A DNA stretch of 64,000 nucleotides, taken from assembly GCA_002731275.1 (NCBI GenBank), contig PCBK01000184.1, positions 1 through 64,000 on the forward strand, read 5' to 3'. Under the pieces are notes generated by a model that saw only the letters and a list, made by a program, of their open reading frames with translations, had not been told where the DNA came from and ran no database searches. The position numbers were made by a program, and so were the translations under genes. Shown piece by piece: positions 17,741 through 26,467 of this stretch. Position 1 is the stretch's first letter. Each line of letters starts with the position of its first letter. The DNA is from Deltaproteobacteria bacterium (GTDB lineage: Bacteria > Myxococcota_C > UBA6777).

Positions 17741-19783
17741 ATGAGAAGTTTCATTTGGTGTGTTGTGGTGTTGGTTTGTCTGATATTCTCAGTCAATTGT
17801 TCAGGGTCATCAGACTCATGTGAAGGAAAAACGTGTCCCACAGGGCAGACTTGCCAGGAGGGACAGTGTGTGTCTTCTTCGTGCTTTTTTGGAGAGGTCG
17901 TCTGTAGTGGTCAGTGTGTAGATACAAAAAGTAACGCAAAACACTGTGGGGCTTGCGGGACTGCGTGTGCTGCAGGTGAAACGTGCAAAAACAGCCTGTG
18001 TAGAAACACCTGCGCGAGTGGGCAGAGTGTGTGCGATGGAAAGTGTGTCGACTTAAAGACATCCGCTGCACATTGTGGTTCTTGTGGGACGGCGTGTGTT
18101 ACAGGCGAAACATGCAAGAACAGCCTGTGTAGAAATTCTTGTGCGAGTGGGCAGAGTGTGTGTGGTGGAAAGTGCGTTGACTTAAAGACATCCGCTGTGC
18201 ATTGTGGCGCTTGTGGGACGGCTTGTCAGGGGACTGAGGCATGTGAAGATGGTCAGTGTAAAAGCTCCTGCGCAGGCGGGAAGCTCGCTTGCGAAGGACA
18301 ATGTGTCGATGTACAGACGTCAAAGGAGCATTGTGGTGCTTGTGGAAATGTTTGTGGTGGCGGCAAGCTCTGCTCCGGAGGAAAGTGTGGTTGTGCGTCT
18401 GGTCTGAAAGATTGTGATGGGCGCTGTGTCAATATCAAAGACAATTATAAACATTGTGGTGCGTGTGGGAAGGCTTGCAACATCTCCGTCTCTGCGACTG
18501 ACCTCGCGAAGGTTGATGGAGTGAATGTGTCTAGTGTGACGGCTGATGCGAGCGGAAATATGTATCTCATGGGCTTCATCTCTAGCAGTGGTGGTGTGAA
18601 TTTTGGTGATGTCAATTTGCGCAAAGCTGACCATAATCACTTTATTGCGAAGCTAAGCCCCACAAAGAAGTGGCTGTGGGCGGTGGGGTTGACGATACCG
18701 ATCGGCAGGCCAAGGATCGTCGTGAGCAAGAGCGGTGAAGTCTACATTGCCAGCTTTTTTCGGAACAAGGCCTCTTTTGGAAGTATTGAGTTGGTAGGTT
18801 CTGACACCTCCGATCCTTTTGTCGCGAAGCTCGATAAGTCTGGCAAGTGGCTTTGGGCGCTCAAGGCCGATTGTTCAGGAAACAGTAGCGCAAGTCGTAT
18901 CGTGATTGATAGTGCTGGAAATGCTTATGTGACAGGTGCATTCCGTGAGAAGATGACGATGGGGAAGACCACACTCACGAGCCTTGGTCTAGATGATATT
19001 TTTGTTGCGAAGGTCGACACGTCTGGAAAGTGGGGTTGGGCGATCAGTGCTGGGAGCACCTTTGTTGATAATGGTTACAGCTTGGCGCTAGATACAACAG
19101 GTGCTCTTATTGTGGCTGGACGTATCTCGAAAGATGCAACCTTCGGCGAACGTAAAGTTGAAGGTTCTGGGGGATGGGATATCTTTGTTGCAAAAGTCGA
19201 TAAGGCAGGTAAGTGGTTGTGGATCGTGGATGAAGATGTGAGTGGTTATCTCAAGGATGTCGTTGTTGATAGCAATAACCATATCTACGTGACTGGTGCC
19301 TTTCAGGGAAAAGCGACATTTGATGGTATTGAGTTGACGAGCGAAGGTAAGGAAGATATTTTCGTCGCAAAGCTCGACAACAAGCAAAAGTGGGCCTGGG
19401 CTATCAAGGGCGGCAACTCCTTTAGTGATTCAGGGGAACATATCGCTGTTGATCCCACTGGAAGTGTTTATGTCAGTGGGATATTCCAGGGAGCGACTTA
19501 CTTTGGCGCGACGCGTCTCTTTCCCCTTGGTAAGAGCGGCATTTTTATCGCCAAGATGGACAGCATGGGGAGTTGGGACTGGGCGATGAGTGTCGACGGT
19601 GAGTCCGCCTACCTCGGGCGTGGGATTGGACTGGATGGTAGTGGGCATGTCTACATCGGTGGGTACTTTAAAGGAGACGTGACGATCGATGGGCAAAAAC
19701 TCTCCAGTACGATTGGAGATAGCCTCTATACCGCGAAACTCAAACAGGAGACACAACCCTGCTCAGCTGGCGTCTGTCAATAA
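17741..19783 (+). CDS. Cys-rich SBBP beta-propeller lipoprotein (expanded paralogue)
   Basis: 680 residues with a lipoprotein signal (IFSVNC) nearly identical to that of the preceding gene. Five to six Stig1-type cysteine modules cover residues ~25-250, each with the pattern CxGxCVDxxTSxxHCGxCGxxC, followed by SBBP propeller repeats to the end. Two modules are near-identical at DNA level (17972-18100 and 18101-18229, period 129 bp = 43 codons), a sign of recent in-frame expansion. The ATG follows AAAGGG by 9 nt. The stop lies 5 bp from the stop of the convergent Nudix gene, with no terminator between. It is likely a surface lipoprotein whose cysteine-rich stalk varies in length; binding partner unknown. 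Confidence 0.85.
   Translation: MRSFIWCVVVLVCLIFSVNCSGSSDSCEGKTCPTGQTCQEGQCVSSSCFFGEVVCSGQCVDTKSNAKHCGACGTACAAGETCKNSLCRNTCASGQSVCDGKCVDLKTSAAHCGSCGTACVTGETCKNSLCRNSCASGQSVCGGKCVDLKTSAVHCGACGTACQGTEACEDGQCKSSCAGGKLACEGQCVDVQTSKEHCGACGNVCGGGKLCSGGKCGCASGLKDCDGRCVNIKDNYKHCGACGKACNISVSATDLAKVDGVNVSSVTADASGNMYLMGFISSSGGVNFGDVNLRKADHNHFIAKLSPTKKWLWAVGLTIPIGRPRIVVSKSGEVYIASFFRNKASFGSIELVGSDTSDPFVAKLDKSGKWLWALKADCSGNSSASRIVIDSAGNAYVTGAFREKMTMGKTTLTSLGLDDIFVAKVDTSGKWGWAISAGSTFVDNGYSLALDTTGALIVAGRISKDATFGERKVEGSGGWDIFVAKVDKAGKWLWIVDEDVSGYLKDVVVDSNNHIYVTGAFQGKATFDGIELTSEGKEDIFVAKLDNKQKWAWAIKGGNSFSDSGEHIAVDPTGSVYVSGIFQGATYFGATRLFPLGKSGIFIAKMDSMGSWDWAMSVDGESAYLGRGIGLDGSGHVYIGGYFKGDVTIDGQKLSSTIGDSLYTAKLKQETQPCSAGVCQ
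17972..18229 (+). repeat. 129-bp in-frame tandem repeat inside a lipoprotein gene
   Basis: Units 17972-18100 and 18101-18229 encode the same 43-residue cysteine module with only a few substitutions (for example CASGQSVCDGKC versus CASGQSVCGGKC). The period is a multiple of three, so copy-number change keeps the reading frame. Confidence 0.8.
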
Positions 19784-19788
19784 CACAC

Positions 19789-20223
19789 CTATGTCGATGG
19801 GGGTTCGGTAAGCGCTGAACAGAGCAATGTTCGGAGTGCTTGCGAGACAAAGGGTTGCTTGCACAGGTCTTGTGTGCTGAACCAGCGCACCGCACGTGTT
19901 CTTTTGGATCTTTTGTCAGGGGATGTCGGGAGGGAGGTTGTGGCTTCAAACAAGAAGTACGTGACGTGTTTGTGGATCGTCTCCTCTCCTCTCTCGAAGC
20001 TATATTCCAGAGTGCCCAAAGAAGAGAGCCGTTTGAGCGGCTGTGTATACCCTGTCTCCTCCATGATCTCTCGTCGGGCGGCGTCTTCTACTGATTCACC
20101 GGCCTCGATATGCCCTTTGGGGAGCTCGTAGCCATGCTTGCGTATCTGTATGAGGAGATACTCAGGTCCATCAGGAGTATGGCGAATGAGCGTTCCCCCT
20201 GCCGAATACTCTTTTTGTACCAT
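19789..20223 (-). CDS. Nudix hydrolase
   Basis: 144 residues. A complete Nudix box spans residues 37-59 and fits Gx5Ex7REUxEExGU, with the core REIMEETGY. The domain begins with SAGGTLI at residue 7, typical of small Nudix enzymes of the diadenosine-polyphosphate/NTP class; the N-terminal half matches Ap4A hydrolase-like proteins, but the substrate cannot be read from the box. The start ATG 20223 is 4 nt after the TAA of the HD-domain gene (TAAAGGAATG), so translation is probably coupled to that gene; a start further upstream inside the HD gene is less likely because the family begins at SAGG. The stop is 5 bp from the stop of the convergent lipoprotein gene. Confidence 0.9.
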   Translation of the reverse strand: MVQKEYSAGGTLIRHTPDGPEYLLIQIRKHGYELPKGHIEAGESVEDAARREIMEETGYTQPLKRLSSLGTLEYSFERGEETIHKHVTYFLFEATTSLPTSPDKRSKRTRAVRWFSTQDLCKQPFVSQALRTLLCSALTEPPST

Positions 20224-20227
20224 TCCT

Positions 20228-20785
20228 TTACAAGCTAATTGTGTCTTCGTCGATATACAGGGGTTGGGAGAGTAATTTGCGCTTTTCAACTTCGTGTACA
20301 AACCACATCAAAGCCTTGTTCTCTTTCCAGCCGCCCGGACAGTCTACTCTATCGGCGATCATGAATAAACACAAGAGGTCGATGTCAACGTGCTTCAGGA
20401 GTTTTCTCCAGGCTTTGTCCGAAGGTGCCTGTTGTTTTTGGGCCGAGATGTACCAAGGCAGGTTGGTGTCGTGGTATTTGACCAGAGACTTTAACCAGTC
20501 GAGCTGTTCAACACCGTAGCGCTCCATCAACTCGACGGACTTCTCTGGCCTCGCGGTCCCTTCGATCTTGCCAATGTCATGTAACAAACTGAGCATGTCG
20601 AGTTTGTGATGTGCGTCTTTTGAGAGCGCGTTCTGTGTCGCAAGTGACGCACTACGTGCCCGGACCTGTTCACAGTGTTGCCAAGCATTCTCTGCTGTAT
20701 GTCGCCCTGGGTGGAGCTGCACATGCTTGAGCGCCTCGTAGTCCCTCTGGAATGCTTCGTTGTCGAGAAGTGATGTGTGTTCCAT
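20228..20785 (-). CDS. HD-domain hydrolase
   Basis: 185 residues. Metal-ligand pattern of the HD superfamily: H29 (GRHTAENAWQH), H69-D70 in LLHDIGK, a YHD near residue 103 and further Asp residues in HVDIDLLCLF. Similar stand-alone domains resemble the HD part of tRNA nucleotidyltransferases and small nucleotide phosphohydrolases; the substrate is not known. The ATG follows GGAGG with a 7-nt spacer. It forms a two-gene unit with the Nudix hydrolase 4 nt downstream, so a joint role in nucleotide or RNA-end housekeeping is plausible but inferred. Confidence 0.85.
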   Translation of the reverse strand: MEHTSLLDNEAFQRDYEALKHVQLHPGRHTAENAWQHCEQVRARSASLATQNALSKDAHHKLDMLSLLHDIGKIEGTARPEKSVELMERYGVEQLDWLKSLVKYHDTNLPWYISAQKQQAPSDKAWRKLLKHVDIDLLCLFMIADRVDCPGGWKENKALMWFVHEVEKRKLLSQPLYIDEDTISL

Positions 20786-20916
20786 GTTGTGTCCTCCAAA
20801 TAGCCTGACGGCGATGTGTGTTGTTGTGTCTTTGTTGAGACTATACGGAGAAGTGTTATCGATGAGAACGATATATTTTCGATGGTGTATTCAAAAAATG
20901 GATAGATAGAATCAGC

Positions 20917-21744
20917 TTAGTAGGTGAGGGGATTGACCGCAAACTTCCACATCAGTCCGGTGATAAGGAGGGTGTAGAGAAAGAGTATGAGTAACCACAT
21001 CGGAGAGCGTGGTGCGAACTCATCGTCATCTTCGAAGTCATCGTGGTAGGAAGGTGTCTGGGGGTGTTGTTGCCACTGGGCCTGAGATGGTGCCATATGG
21101 GGGTGGCCTTGTGCTTGAGGCATATGTGGTTGTGAGGGCACCATCTGCATCTGTGGTTGTGAAGGAGCCATTTGCATGGGAGGCATCTGCATTTGTGGCT
21201 GTGAAGGTGTCATCTGCATGGGAGGCATTTGCATCTGGGGTTGCGAAGGAGTCATCTGCATCTGTGGTTGTGAAGGAGTCATCTGCATCTGTGGTTGTGC
21301 TCCTGTTTGGAAACCTGCGAGAGGTTGTTGGGCAGGGAGCGGTGGGCGATAGGTTGGTTGGGGAGGTTGAGCTGGTTGGGGAGGTTGTGCTGGCTGAGCA
21401 GGCGGGAGGGAGCCCAAGAATTCGTCAGCCATCGCCGTGTTGCTGATCAGTCCGCCTTGTGGAACAGGCGCTGCTTGCGCGTCGTACTCGGTCTTTTGCA
21501 TCAACTCAGGATCCACCCTCATTGGGTCTTCACCGTATCCCATGGTCCCACCTACAGGCGCTGAGATGTACTGTTGTGCTGGAGGAGGTTGGTTGAGCGT
21601 CGGCATCCCCTGGTAGGTTGGATCGGGGAGTCGATCGGCAGGCTGAAAGGGATTGTTACTCGATATACTGAGCAGTGGACGCTGACAACGGGCGCAATAG
21701 TTTTGTCCGTGTGGGTTCTCATATTGGCATTGTGGACAACGCAT
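20917..21744 (-). CDS. Zinc-ribbon, tail-anchored membrane protein with PQM repeats
   Basis: 275 residues. The N-terminus is a zinc ribbon (C3, C6, C17, C20: CPQCQYENPHGQNYCARC). Residues ~25-230 are low-complexity, rich in Pro, Gln and Met, with repeated octapeptides of the type PSQPQMQM or PPMQMTPS, then a short acidic patch (DDFEDDDEFAP). One membrane segment (MWLLILFLYTLLITGLMWKF) ends the protein, so the ribbon should face the cytoplasm with a tail-anchor topology. ATG 21744 follows GGAAGGA closely and starts exactly at the ribbon. Zinc-ribbon plus single membrane helix proteins are common in bacteria but poorly understood. The repeat block invites slippage and copy-number variation. Confidence 0.75.
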   Translation of the reverse strand: MRCPQCQYENPHGQNYCARCQRPLLSISSNNPFQPADRLPDPTYQGMPTLNQPPPAQQYISAPVGGTMGYGEDPMRVDPELMQKTEYDAQAAPVPQGGLISNTAMADEFLGSLPPAQPAQPPQPAQPPQPTYRPPLPAQQPLAGFQTGAQPQMQMTPSQPQMQMTPSQPQMQMPPMQMTPSQPQMQMPPMQMAPSQPQMQMVPSQPHMPQAQGHPHMAPSQAQWQQHPQTPSYHDDFEDDDEFAPRSPMWLLILFLYTLLITGLMWKFAVNPLTY

Positions 21745-21880
21745 GGTTCCTTCCGCCTGTGTGTTGTAAACTTGGGTAGACTGCTCCCTGAAAAACGATG
21801 AGGTCAGGATACCACGCGATGTCGCACAAGACAACATCCAGAGCCGGTGAAGGGAGAATGGGGATGGAGGGGAGGCCTGT

Positions 21881-22513
21881 CTAAGCTTCTTTGCGGATGC
21901 GCGCGATCACGAAGTAGTGGAGCGGTCCGTATGTGATCTCTGCATCAAAGGAGGACAGGAGGGTATGTTGGATGGGGTTGACGTGGAAGGCGTTGAGCCA
22001 GGCTGTGAGCTGCTTTTGGCCGAACTTGGGCATCTTGTTGAAGTTTGCAAAGTCGACGATCACGACTTCGCCGCCAGGAGCGAGCGCGTCACGTGTATGT
22101 TCGAGGGCTTTCTCCGGTTCTTGGACCATGGAGAGGCAGTACGAGAACATGATGCGATCGGGTTTGGAGGCGAGTTGTGAGAAGTCGAAGGTCTCGGCAA
22201 ACCCTTGGTAAAGGTTGGCCCAGGGGCAGCGTGGTCGTGCGTGGTCGAGCATCTCATCACAGGCTTCGACACCAGAAAGGGTCGCGTTGGGACGCATTTT
22301 GTGGAGCTTGCGAAGATTGCGACCTGTGCCAGGGCCGATCTCGACGAGATGGTCCCACGACTCTTTGTCGAGCTGTTTGAGCAGTGTATCTCGCCCGAAA
22401 AGATAGTACTTTCGGGTGAGATCGTAAATCGGACGAGACCAGCCATAGTATGTGTTGAGAAAATCTCTGTGTTGTTTGGCGGACTCTTCGTTGTATGAGG
22501 TCGTGTTGGACAT
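21881..22513 (-). CDS. btaB: Betaine-lipid N-methyltransferase BtaB
   Basis: 210 residues, class I SAM-dependent methyltransferase: motif I VEIGPGTGRN (57-66), an acidic residue after the second strand (GVEACDEML), and the BtaB-like N-terminus YYGWSRPIYDLTRKYYLFGR. BtaB methylates diacylglyceryl-homoserine three times to the betaine lipid DGTS. The pairing decides the call: its ATG shares one base with the TGA of btaA (TGATG), so the two are translationally coupled. The product acts at the inner membrane. Taken alone, the sequence could be a general methyltransferase. Confidence 0.87.
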   Translation of the reverse strand: MSNTTSYNEESAKQHRDFLNTYYGWSRPIYDLTRKYYLFGRDTLLKQLDKESWDHLVEIGPGTGRNLRKLHKMRPNATLSGVEACDEMLDHARPRCPWANLYQGFAETFDFSQLASKPDRIMFSYCLSMVQEPEKALEHTRDALAPGGEVVIVDFANFNKMPKFGQKQLTAWLNAFHVNPIQHTLLSSFDAEITYGPLHYFVIARIRKEA

Positions 22514-23625
22514 CAGTGTACAATCCTGTAGAAGTCGACGCGGCGGTATTGTTTGGAACGATCTTCGTCGGAGCCTTCTTTGTAGAGTTGGAAGTGTTTC
22601 TCCATACCGTTCTTTTCGATCATACTCTCATCTTCCACGGAGCGGCAAAGGACGACACCGCCATCACGAGAGGTCCGAAGGATCTCGTTGAGGAGTCGTT
22701 TTTGCAGAGGTTGCGGCATCCAGTCAGGGGCATCACAGAGTGTGTAGTGAGACCACGTCTTGGGGCCTGCTGCTTCGAGTTTTTCGAAGATATTGCCGTG
22801 GTGAAAGTTGACCTTTGTGGGCGCTTGGTAGGAGCGTTCATATCGATCTTTACGAAGGTAGGGTGGGACCGCATCCTGACGTTCGTGGTTGTATTCGCCT
22901 GCGATGAATTGCCACGCGAACCAGTTGGTCGCGAGGTCCGTCGACGCGACGCGGCGCACGTGCTCGACAAAGAAGTCCGTCAGTGTCGACTTTTCTGCGT
23001 TGAGCAGACGATCGCGTTGTTCGAAGTTGATGCCCAACGTGACGAGCTGCATGGGGGACTTCATATAGGTCGCGACGACAGGGTTACGCAGCAGTGGCCC
23101 AATGCGCTCCTCGACTGCGGCCATTCTCGCCTCTTGATCTAGATCGATCAGGCTGCGCAACCAGTCTCCGTCGAGCTTACCCATCTTGCGGATCAAACCA
23201 AGTGTACGCGCTGTCAGACCTTGTCTGTAAAAGGAACGCTCAAACATGTCTGTGCGCTTCTTCCAGTGCTTTTGCATGGGCTTGGGCAGGTGGGGGAGCA
23301 GCTTGCGGATCGTCTGTGCGGGCTCGTGGTGCCAGCCTCGTCCAAACATGTCGTAAAAGTGAGAGTATGGGAACAGGTGTTGTGCTGCTGCGACTTTCAG
23401 CGCAGTCAGGCTCAAGTGGTGTTTGTTGATATCCACAGCATCAACGCGTTCGGGACGTGCGCTGATCAAACCAGCCACTCCGCAACCTGCACCTGTTATG
23501 CTTAGAACAGAAGATGTCTCATCAACTTCCAAAAACTGCTCGTCCAGCTCTGTGTCTTCGAAGAGAATATTGTACACGAACGATTTCGAGAAAACGTATT
23601 GGAAAGCCTTATTGTGCAATTGCAT
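22513..23625 (-). CDS. btaA: SAM:diacylglycerol 3-amino-3-carboxypropyltransferase BtaA
   Basis: 370 residues of the DUF3419/BtaA family. The N-terminus has the family hallmarks YNILFEDTELDE (18-29), a SAM-binding loop VLSITGAGCG (40-49) and VDAVDIN (61-67); the C-terminal half has HYTLCDAPDWM and the VLCRSVEDES region. BtaA transfers the aminocarboxypropyl group of SAM to diacylglycerol, making diacylglyceryl-homoserine, which BtaB then methylates. ATG 23625 follows AGGAGG by 9 nt; this start leaves out ten residues of a possible upstream extension that lacks a Shine-Dalgarno. Bacterial DGTS synthesis often replaces phospholipids under phosphate limitation; no Pho box was identified upstream. 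Confidence 0.9.
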   Translation of the reverse strand: MQLHNKAFQYVFSKSFVYNILFEDTELDEQFLEVDETSSVLSITGAGCGVAGLISARPERVDAVDINKHHLSLTALKVAAAQHLFPYSHFYDMFGRGWHHEPAQTIRKLLPHLPKPMQKHWKKRTDMFERSFYRQGLTARTLGLIRKMGKLDGDWLRSLIDLDQEARMAAVEERIGPLLRNPVVATYMKSPMQLVTLGINFEQRDRLLNAEKSTLTDFFVEHVRRVASTDLATNWFAWQFIAGEYNHERQDAVPPYLRKDRYERSYQAPTKVNFHHGNIFEKLEAAGPKTWSHYTLCDAPDWMPQPLQKRLLNEILRTSRDGGVVLCRSVEDESMIEKNGMEKHFQLYKEGSDEDRSKQYRRVDFYRIVH

Positions 23626-23872
23626 TTGGATAGTCCTCCTTTGCGCACGATCCACACCACCAGGTTTGGTAGGTTCGCAACTTGGTCTTTTCCAGGTCAG
23701 AAATCAAAGTCAGCTATTGTTAGACGATGCGTGTGACATCAAGGTGACGATACCGTAACAAATCTTCGACGGTTATCTGAATGTCTTAGAAGAGAACGTC
23801 TTTTTCTGCCGGGGAAGTATGCTGATTGGGAGGTTTTTGTTAGGTAGGGAATATCAAAAGGATGGGATTGGA

Positions 23873-25510
23873 TCAGAGCTGAACGTTGGAGTTTCCACTG
23901 TACAGTTCTTTGCGAAGCTCGATGACTTTCTCGTCTTTGACGTAGTCTTCAAGCTTCATGGCGCGTTCGATCACACCTTTGTCACCAAACTCGATGATGC
24001 GGTTGGCGACAGTGTTGATAAACTCGTAGTCGTGGGAGGAGAACAAGATCACTTCGGGGAACTTGATCAAACCTTCGTTGAGTGAGGTGATGCTCTCAAG
24101 GTCGAGGTGGTTGGTGGGTTCGTCCATCAACAACACGTTGGCCTCACTGAGCATCATCTTGGAGAGCATACAGCGGACTTTCTCGCCACCGGAGAGGACG
24201 TTGGCTTTTTTGGTGGCTTCTTCTCCTGTAAACAACATTCGACCGAGGAAGCTCCGGGCAAATTGCTCACCTTCTGTGGGCGCTGCAAATTGCAACAGCC
24301 ACTCGATCAGGTTGAGGTTGGTCTCGAAGAACTCGTCGTTGTCCTTGGGGAGATAAGAAGGCGTGACAGTTGTTCCCCATTTAAACGTCCCTGCGTCGGG
24401 CTCGATCTTACCTGTGATGATCTGGAAGAAGGTCGTCTTGGCCAGACCGTTTGGTCCGATGAAAGCGATCTTATCTTCTTTTCTCACGATCAAATCGAAG
24501 TCCTTGAGGACCTCCTGACCATCGATTGTTTTGGACAGCCCTTCGACTTCGAGGATGATCTTGCCACAGGGACGATTGGGTTTAAAGCTGACGTAGGGGA
24601 ACTTTCGAGTGGACGCAGGGAACTCTTCGAACTCCAGCTTTTCGATCAACTTCTTTCGGCTCGTGGCTTGTTTGGCCTTGGAGGCGTTGGAGCTAAAGCG
24701 CTGGACAAACTCTTTGAGTTCTTTGAGTTTCACGGCTTTCTTTTTGTTCTCGTTTTGGCGTTGCTGCATGGAGAGCTGGCTTGCCTGATACCAAAAATCG
24801 TAGTTTCCGACGTAGACGTTAAGCTGACCGTAGTCGATGTCCGCGATGTGTGTGCAAACGTTGTTCAAGAAGTGTCTGTCGTGAGAGACGACGATGACGG
24901 TGTTTTCAAAGTTAAAGAGGAACTCTTCGAGCCACTCGATCGAGCGCAGGTCGAGCTGGTTGGTGGGTTCGTCGAGGAGCAAGATGTCGGGGTTTCCGAA
25001 CATCGCTTGGGCGAGAAGGACGCGGACTTTTTGTGTTCCTTCGAGCTCCTTCATGAAGCGATCGTGAAGATCGGTCCCAATCCCCAGTCCGTCGAGCATA
25101 CTGGAGGCTTCAGCTTCGGCTTCGTAGCCACCAAGCTCTGCAAACTCGGACTCCAACTCACCGACGCGCATCCCTTCTTCTTCGGTCATGTCCTCTTTGG
25201 AGTACAACTCGTCGCGCTCTTTCATCAAGGCGTGGAGCTCTTTGTGTCCTTGGATGACTGTATCCATGACGGTGAACTCATCAAAAGCGAATTGATCCTG
25301 TTGGAGGACGGCGATGCGCTTGTTGGCGTCGATGTGGATGCGTCCCTCTGTCGTATCGAGCTTGCCTGAGAGGAGCTTCAGGAATGTGGATTTTCCCGCG
25401 CCGTTTGCGCCGATTAGACCGTAGCAATTGCCTGGAAGAAATTTGGCGTTGACGTCTTTAAACAGGACGCGACCTCCAAAAGAAAGAGCTACATTTTCAA
25501 CTGTAATCAT
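23873..25510 (-). CDS. ABC-F family ATPase, YbiT-like
   Basis: 545 residues with two ABC domains and no membrane segments, the ABC-F layout. Domain 1 has Walker A GANGAGKST (34-42), a degenerate signature (ELEGTQKVRV) and Walker B ILLLDEPTNQLD. A basic linker (KKAVKLKELKEFVQRF ...) follows. Domain 2 has Walker A GPNGLAKTT, where Ala replaces the usual Gly, a canonical LSGGEKVR and Walker B VLLMDEPTNHLD. The LAKTT variant and the downstream SYLPKDN motif are found in YbiT-like proteins of other phyla. ABC-F proteins bind the ribosomal E site and modulate translation or antibiotic resistance. The ATG is preceded by AAGGA. It is separated by 247 bp from btaA and probably transcribed alone. Confidence 0.92.
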   Translation of the reverse strand: MITVENVALSFGGRVLFKDVNAKFLPGNCYGLIGANGAGKSTFLKLLSGKLDTTEGRIHIDANKRIAVLQQDQFAFDEFTVMDTVIQGHKELHALMKERDELYSKEDMTEEEGMRVGELESEFAELGGYEAEAEASSMLDGLGIGTDLHDRFMKELEGTQKVRVLLAQAMFGNPDILLLDEPTNQLDLRSIEWLEEFLFNFENTVIVVSHDRHFLNNVCTHIADIDYGQLNVYVGNYDFWYQASQLSMQQRQNENKKKAVKLKELKEFVQRFSSNASKAKQATSRKKLIEKLEFEEFPASTRKFPYVSFKPNRPCGKIILEVEGLSKTIDGQEVLKDFDLIVRKEDKIAFIGPNGLAKTTFFQIITGKIEPDAGTFKWGTTVTPSYLPKDNDEFFETNLNLIEWLLQFAAPTEGEQFARSFLGRMLFTGEEATKKANVLSGGEKVRCMLSKMMLSEANVLLMDEPTNHLDLESITSLNEGLIKFPEVILFSSHDYEFINTVANRIIEFGDKGVIERAMKLEDYVKDEKVIELRKELYSGNSNVQL

Positions 25511-26330
25511 GGATTCCTTGCTCCCTTGTGACCTCGATTTCTGAGTGATGTCTTGGATGAGTGGGGTGATGGTGACACGACCCCTGTGTATGTACGGCGA
25601 GATCTTTTGCCGTTTTGATTCGCGGGTTGGATATCACAGAGAGAGGGAAAAGTGCAAGCAAGATTTTTGTTGAGAGGGAGATGAGGTGTGCTTTTTTTTC
25701 TGAACAGGCGAGCTCGACGTGAAAAGAAGCACTCAAAAAGGTAGCGTATATCTTACCCTACAATGGCCTGCACCACGCGATCTAGAGGACGGTGGAGCGA
25801 ATTTGATAGGCTGCAGCGGGTGCGGTTCGGTCAAATTTGTGCTTCGCGACTGTGTAAGTTGTTGATTTATATAGATGGTGCTGTTGTACAGGTCGTCTGC
25901 CTTTGGTGACTTGACTTTCTGGTCCATGATGGTACCGGATACCGTTTTGCGTTGTCATGAGGGAGGGGGAGCGATCCTATCGCCGAAGTTACCGCGGACG
26001 TTTTTCTTCACTGGGCTACCTGTTGGGGCTGTAGGGGATGTCGATGCACGGCGCTTGTTCGGTGGTCCATCTCGTCCATCTGCTGCACCATCACTTCGTG
26101 TCGTAGAGGCGCTCGACCTTCTCATGGCCTTCTTATAGCACTTGTAGGATTCCTGTCTCCTCGTTCGCCGAGACACAGCGAAGTCAGACGGAGAAAACTG
26201 CCGAAGCAGTGAACAGCACGGCAAAGCCGCACACCTGTTCAAGGAGCCTACCCATTTGAGTGTTCCTTCTCATGTCAAAGATCTGCTTCACTCTCCCACA
26301 TCGCAAATGGTCAGTCAATACGCAAAAAAA
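25511..26330. other. Gene-poor 820-bp stretch
   Basis: No convincing gene. Short open frames on both strands (for example a Ser/Arg/Pro-rich frame of ~57 residues at 25955-26125 minus) lack properly spaced Shine-Dalgarno sites and family resemblance. The left part must carry the promoter of the ABC-F gene. A plus-strand terminator-like hairpin at 26418-26453 has no coding gene upstream of it, so a non-coding RNA from this stretch is possible. Confidence 0.4.
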
Positions 26331-26362
26331 ACCGGGCTCTCTGGCATCCCAGAGAGCCCGGT
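26331..26362 (-). terminator. Strong bidirectional rho-independent terminator
   Basis: A perfect 14-bp stem ACCGGGCTCTCTGG / CCAGAGAGCCCGGT closes on the 4-nt loop CATC. On the plus strand it is preceded by eight A (26323-26330) and followed by CGTTTT, so it can stop transcription in both directions. It lies 105 bp after the stop of the minus-strand hyperbasic-protein gene, which it most likely terminates. Confidence 0.88.
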
Positions 26363-26374
26363 CGTTTTGTGTTC

Positions 26375-26414
26375 CCATGGCGAAAGGTTGTGAGTCGCTG
26401 GCCTTTTGCCATGG
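26375..26414. repeat. Inverted repeat between two terminators
   Basis: Arms CCATGGCGAAAGG (26375-26387) and CCTTTTGCCATGG (26402-26414) pair at 12 of 13 positions around a 14-nt loop. No T-run follows. It lies between the terminators at 26331 and 26418. Confidence 0.7.
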
Positions 26415-26417
26415 GGG

Positions 26418-26453
26418 GACTACCTTCGTTTCTATGTGAAGGTAGTCTTTTTT
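26418..26453 (+). terminator. Rho-independent terminator, plus strand
   Basis: A perfect 10-bp stem GACTACCTTC / GAAGGTAGTC with a 10-nt loop is followed by TTTTTT (26448-26453). It is oriented for plus-strand transcripts, although no plus-strand gene is seen in the preceding 900 bp. Confidence 0.75.
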
Positions 26454-26467
26454 GCCGGAGAGAAGGG

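Noticed and set aside
24107-25369. 420-codon open frame opposite the ABC-F gene
   Set aside because: The complementary frame of a highly conserved ATPase; no independent features.
25955-26125. Small Ser/Arg/Pro-rich frame on the minus strand
   Set aside because: Its Shine-Dalgarno-like AGAAGG is only about 2-3 nt from the ATG, composition is low-complexity, and a competing open frame lies on the other strand; not supportable as a gene.
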